This document shows, piece after piece, positions 61,131 to 64,000 of a DNA stretch of 64,000 nt. Position 1 is the first letter of the stretch, and every line of letters starts with the position of its first letter. The position numbers were made by a program, and so were the translations under genes. The stretch is taken from positions 40,826 through 104,825 of the forward strand of contig CATKXO010000004.1 in NCBI GenBank assembly GCA_949840775.1. Direction: 5' to 3'. Below the pieces are notes generated by a model. The model was given only the letters and a program-made list of their open reading frames with translations, was not told the origin of the DNA and did not search any database. The stretch is from an uncultured bacterium. Its GTDB lineage: Bacteria > Bacillota > Clostridia > Oscillospirales > Oscillospiraceae.

Positions 61131-61172
61131 ATACGCGCCTCCTTTTGCTGATAAACTGATTATACCACAACT

Positions 61173-62918
61173 TTATCCCAGCGTATATTTTCGCTGATAT
61201 TCCCTGAACTGCTCCTGAAATCCCTCGCTGCCGCTTCGCACTTCCCGCAGGGACTGGTGCAGGTTCATGGTGTCGTGGGTGGTGTCGATCACGCACCCGG
61301 CGATGTTGGAGCAGTGGTCCGCTGTGCGCTCCAGGTCAGTAAGCAGGTCCAGCCAAGTGAATCCCGCGTCAATGGTGCAGTCACCCTTCTGCATACGGAG
61401 AATGTGCCGCGTGCGAAGCTGCTCTTTTAATTGGTCGATCACCTGCTCCAGCGGTTCCACCAGGGCGGCGGTGTCCGGGTCGTTTTTCAAAAAGGCAGTG
61501 AGGGACAAATCCAGAATATCACTGACCGCCGTGGAAATGACAGCAAGCTCCCTGTCCGCCGCGCTGGTCAGGCGAAGCCCCTTGTTCCGCAGCTCCTCCG
61601 CTGATTCCAGAAGGTTGACTGCGTGGTCGGCAATCCGTTCAAAGTCGCCAATCATTTTCAGCAGCTTAGCCGCTTCCCGGCTGTCTGTTTCGCTGATTTG
61701 CCGCGTGCTCAGGTTTACAAGATATGTGCCTAAAATATCCTCGCAGTGGTCGGTCCTGTCCTCTTTTTTCCGAACAGACGCGGCAAGCTCCGGGGAAAAC
61801 TCCCGCAGGGAGGCCAGCGATTCCTTCAGGGCTGCTGCGGCAGTCTCCGCCATGTCGGCAGCAACCGCGTGGCACCGCTCCAGAGCGATGGAGGGAGTCG
61901 CGAACAGGCGCTCATCCAACTCCTCAAAGGCCTCCGGCTGTTTGGTGTCAGGCACTAAAATCGTGACCAGCCGCTCCAGGAAGCCGGACAGGGGCAGCAT
62001 AAAGATGGTACACAGAACATTGAACACCGAGTGGGCCACGGCGATGCCCACCAGCGAGGCCGGTTCATCCAAAAACGCAGGGTGAAGGAGCGGCCGTATC
62101 ATGCAGAATATGGCCAGCCAGACCGCTGTGCCAACGACATTGAAAGAGAGATGGACCAGTGCTGCCCGTCTCGCGTTTTTATTGGCCCCCACGGAGGAGA
62201 GCATGGCGGTGACGCAGGTGCCGATGTTCTGTCCCATGATGATGGGGATGGCTGCGCCGTAGGATACCTGCCCGGTAACGGCCAGCGCCTGCAAAATACC
62301 CACCGACGCGGAGCTGGACTGGATGATTGCCGTCAGGCCCGCCCCTGCAAGTACGCCCAGTACCGGATTTTTGAACATGACGAACATCTGCTGAAAGGCC
62401 GGGACATTCCGCAGACCAGACACTGCTTCCGACATGGTTTCCATGCCAAACATCAATGTGGCAAAGCCCAGCAGGATCATACCCGTGTCCTTTTTCTTTG
62501 CGTTCTTGCAGAACATATAAAAGATAATCCCCAAAAAAGCAAGCATTGGGGTGAAAGAGGACGGCTTCAACAGCCTGACGAACAGATTCCCGCTGTCGAT
62601 TCCTGCAAGGCTCAAAATCCACGCTGTGACCGTGGTGCCGATGTTGGCTCCCATGATAATGTTGATGGCTTGTTTCAGATTCATAAGTCCGGAGTTGACG
62701 AAACCTACCACCATGACGGTTGTAGCCGAAGAACTTTGAATCACCGCCGTGACACCCAGTCCGGTCAGAAGTCCGGTCAGCTTTCCGGTGGTCAGCTTCT
62801 CCAGAAGGGCGCGGAGTTGTCCGCCAGCTCTGCGCTCCAATGCCTGTCCCATGATGTTCATGCCAAACAGGAACAGGCTCAATCCGCCAATTAGGGTCAG
62901 CATATTGAAAAAATCCAT
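61173..62918 (-). CDS. Na/Pi cotransporter family protein with PhoU domain
   Basis: A 581-residue phosphate transporter (NptA/YjbB type). About eight to nine TM helices with two repeats of the QSSSATTVMVVGF / QSSSASVGILQAL motif. A C-terminal PhoU-like helical domain covers residues about 340-560. It is first in a transcription unit with phoP and phoR, with a PhoP-box promoter upstream. Phosphate uptake or efflux direction is not fixed by sequence. Confidence 0.93.
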   Translation of the reverse strand: MDFFNMLTLIGGLSLFLFGMNIMGQALERRAGGQLRALLEKLTTGKLTGLLTGLGVTAVIQSSSATTVMVVGFVNSGLMNLKQAINIIMGANIGTTVTAWILSLAGIDSGNLFVRLLKPSSFTPMLAFLGIIFYMFCKNAKKKDTGMILLGFATLMFGMETMSEAVSGLRNVPAFQQMFVMFKNPVLGVLAGAGLTAIIQSSSASVGILQALAVTGQVSYGAAIPIIMGQNIGTCVTAMLSSVGANKNARRAALVHLSFNVVGTAVWLAIFCMIRPLLHPAFLDEPASLVGIAVAHSVFNVLCTIFMLPLSGFLERLVTILVPDTKQPEAFEELDERLFATPSIALERCHAVAADMAETAAAALKESLASLREFSPELAASVRKKEDRTDHCEDILGTYLVNLSTRQISETDSREAAKLLKMIGDFERIADHAVNLLESAEELRNKGLRLTSAADRELAVISTAVSDILDLSLTAFLKNDPDTAALVEPLEQVIDQLKEQLRTRHILRMQKGDCTIDAGFTWLDLLTDLERTADHCSNIAGCVIDTTHDTMNLHQSLREVRSGSEGFQEQFREYQRKYTLG

Positions 62919-62954
62919 GATGCCCTATCCTTTCTTCCTTGTTATTACTCCCCT

Positions 62955-63010
62955 ATTTTAACATGCGGATGTAAAATTCATTATCAAGGTCGTGTAAAAT
63001 CTATGTAAAA
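62955..63010 (-). promoter_or_regulatory. PhoP-box promoter
   Basis: TTTTACA at 62970-62976, 62993-62999 and 63004-63010 (minus strand), the last two exactly 11 bp apart as in PhoP boxes. TAAAAT -10 at 62955-62960 lies downstream. Low-phosphate activation is predicted. Confidence 0.8.
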
Positions 63011-63520
63011 TTAGCAGGGTAGTTATATTTGTGTTCCGTTTCCGGACGTGCGTCAGCCCCGGCAAGTGGCTGGCTGCGCGGCATTCTGCCGCTTCCGGCT
63101 CCACTCCTGGGACTGCCGTGGCCGCTTCGAGGGCGTCCGCTATGTTGAAACCACGACCTTTACGGTGGCAGATAGCTGCCCTTTTCTTTACCTGGATACT
63201 CTCCTTTTAATTGAGTATTGGATTTCCTATCTTTTACCACAGCGGGGAGAGCGGCGATCACAGAAGCATAGCGAAAATGACGCAGACCAAAATAAAAGGC
63301 AGGTTACAGCAGATAAAGGAGGGCACACAGGTATCTCAGTTGTGGTCGTGCTGTCAATCCATACCAAAGGTCGCAGTGGGGATCAGTGTCTGGCTAGAGG
63401 CGGGCGAGCCAGAATCCCCCAAAGCGGCAGCGGCAATCTTGACCTCCCGCTGGTAAAACCGGCGGGAGGCCGAAGCATATCGAAAAGCGGATACTCCGCT
63501 CCATGGAGCGCTGCCGCCGC
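63011..63520. other. Region with weak ORFs, probably non-coding or remnant
   Basis: Longest frame 63211-63456 (81 codons, MSIGFPIFYHSGESGDHRSI ...) lacks a Shine-Dalgarno and resembles nothing I know. A hairpin CCTCCCGCTGGT / ACCGGCGGGAGG lies at about 63441-63468. No confident gene. It could be relic mobile DNA. Confidence 0.4.
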
Positions 63521-63522
63521 CC

Positions 63523-63855
63523 CTAATCGTCCCCGATCTCTACATCCGAATCATGCTCATCAAGTCGGAAGATTGTATCACCCAGACGGATGATGGTCAG
63601 AGACGCGCCCGCTCCGCCGCCCAACAGCGTGGCGGTCCCATCCGGGCCAAACATCTCCAGTGAAATCGTGGAGCCCGGGGTCAGATTGATCTTCACATGG
63701 TTCTCAAAGCTGGACCGGGGCGCCGTCGGAGGGATGGTAGACGCGGTGGTGTCGGTATAACGGAAGCCCGATTTGATATTCAGCCGGGTCCCCACCGTCA
63801 CAGGTTCCGTGGTATTCACATGATAAGAGATCAGATAGGCGCCCCCCTCATCCAC
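63523..63855 (-). pseudogene. BclA-type C-terminal domain fragment
   Basis: About 110 residues. EGGAYLISYHVNTTEPVTVG, then ISLEMFGPDGTATLLGGGAG and LTIIRLGDTIF match the TNF-like trimerising C-terminus of BclA/exosporium collagen-like proteins. There is no GXX collagen region and no start with Shine-Dalgarno. The reading frame enters from a different gene (63848-63937), so it is a truncated fragment. Confidence 0.7.
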
Positions 63856-63937
63856 CGTAGCCGTGATCCTGCAAATGGGTTGAAAGCAATTCAGTCAGGA
63901 TGGGTTCGTCATCAACGATCAAAATTTTGTATGCCAT
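63848..63937 (-). pseudogene. Truncated response-regulator start
   Basis: MAYKILIVDDEPILTELLST then HLQDHGYGG and TGA, i.e. the first strand and acidic pocket of a receiver domain with nothing after it. ATG follows CTGGAGG. It runs into the BclA-type fragment in another frame at about CAGGATCACGGCTACG. Either a genomic deletion/recombination or an assembly chimera. Confidence 0.7.
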
Positions 63938-64000
63938 GCGGACACCTCCAGTCTTTTTCATCATATAGGGAGAAAGTCAAAATTCCGTCAAGGTCATATA

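Noticed and set aside
63211-63456. 81-residue ORF in the region downstream of PhoP boxes
   Set aside because: No ribosome-binding site, no recognisable family, and in-frame stops close upstream; kept only as an unresolved region.

Overview
This window is GC-rich (about 60 percent by eye) Clostridia chromosome, most like an Oscillospiraceae gut spore-former of the Flavonifractor/Lawsonibacter/Dysosmobacter type. The clues are spore genes (spoIIR, a PdaA-type deacetylase, a BclA-like exosporium domain), T-box and cobalamin riboswitches, AddAB repair, a biotin-dependent decarboxylase, and Gram-positive sigma-A promoters (TTGACA-N17-TATAAT). Genus is inference; no rRNA is present.

Layout. 1-8.6 kb: 3' end of alaS, DUF4250, an ECF sigma/anti-sigma-like pair, a par-like small-peptide locus, a HIT protein, LysR and XRE regulators, then a cysteine unit (Cys T-box, cysE, VOC protein, cysS). 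8.6-11 kb: an AT-rich accessory block of four uncharacterised genes on the minus strand. 11-18.5 kb: a phosphoesterase, a gene remnant and addB-addA. 18.5-24.6 kb: YafQ/DinJ-type toxin-antitoxin, a candidate structured RNA, M19 dipeptidase, a DUF7662-like fusion and tex. 24.7-30.4 kb: cobalamin riboswitch with DUF4430 and ECF S-component genes, a small-ORF transcript, an oxaloacetate-decarboxylase-type protein, Lrp regulator and aminotransferase. 30.4-38.1 kb: thrH-like, DUF1015, ispE, pdaA, spoIIR, greA and lysS. 38.1-41.8 kb: DHHW, MBOAT and DUF4358 lipoprotein genes, probably for surface polymer O-acylation. 41.9-45.5 kb: metal-responsive unit (ArsR, HMA protein, methyltransferase, P-type ATPase) and tRNA-Ser(CGA). 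45.5-52.3 kb: yigZ, two divergent XRE modules with palindromic operators, a second small-peptide locus, hflX, HxlR, radical SAM, flavin reductase, rpmE and a DapA/NanA family gene. 52.3-58.6 kb: T-box, zinc-ribbon gene, leuA, tocopherol-cyclase-like gene, yaaA, a deformylase and a SprA-like putative metalloprotease. 58.6-64 kb: PhoR, PhoP and Na/Pi cotransporter genes behind PhoP boxes, then an odd junction of a response-regulator start with a BclA-type domain.

Two intergenic repeat families recur: a roughly 140-bp MITE-like element (two copies) and a GTAGGGGC-bounded inverted-repeat family (eight doublets plus solo halves). The most notable candidates are small-peptide/antisense loci. The one at 3.0-3.3 kb shows convergent promoters, a shared bidirectional hairpin and a 13-nt direct repeat, the architecture of par(pAD1)-type type I toxin-antitoxin systems. 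A second locus at 46.7-47.05 kb has a related convergent layout, and a 17-residue micro-ORF with its own promoter lies at 58.6-58.7 kb.
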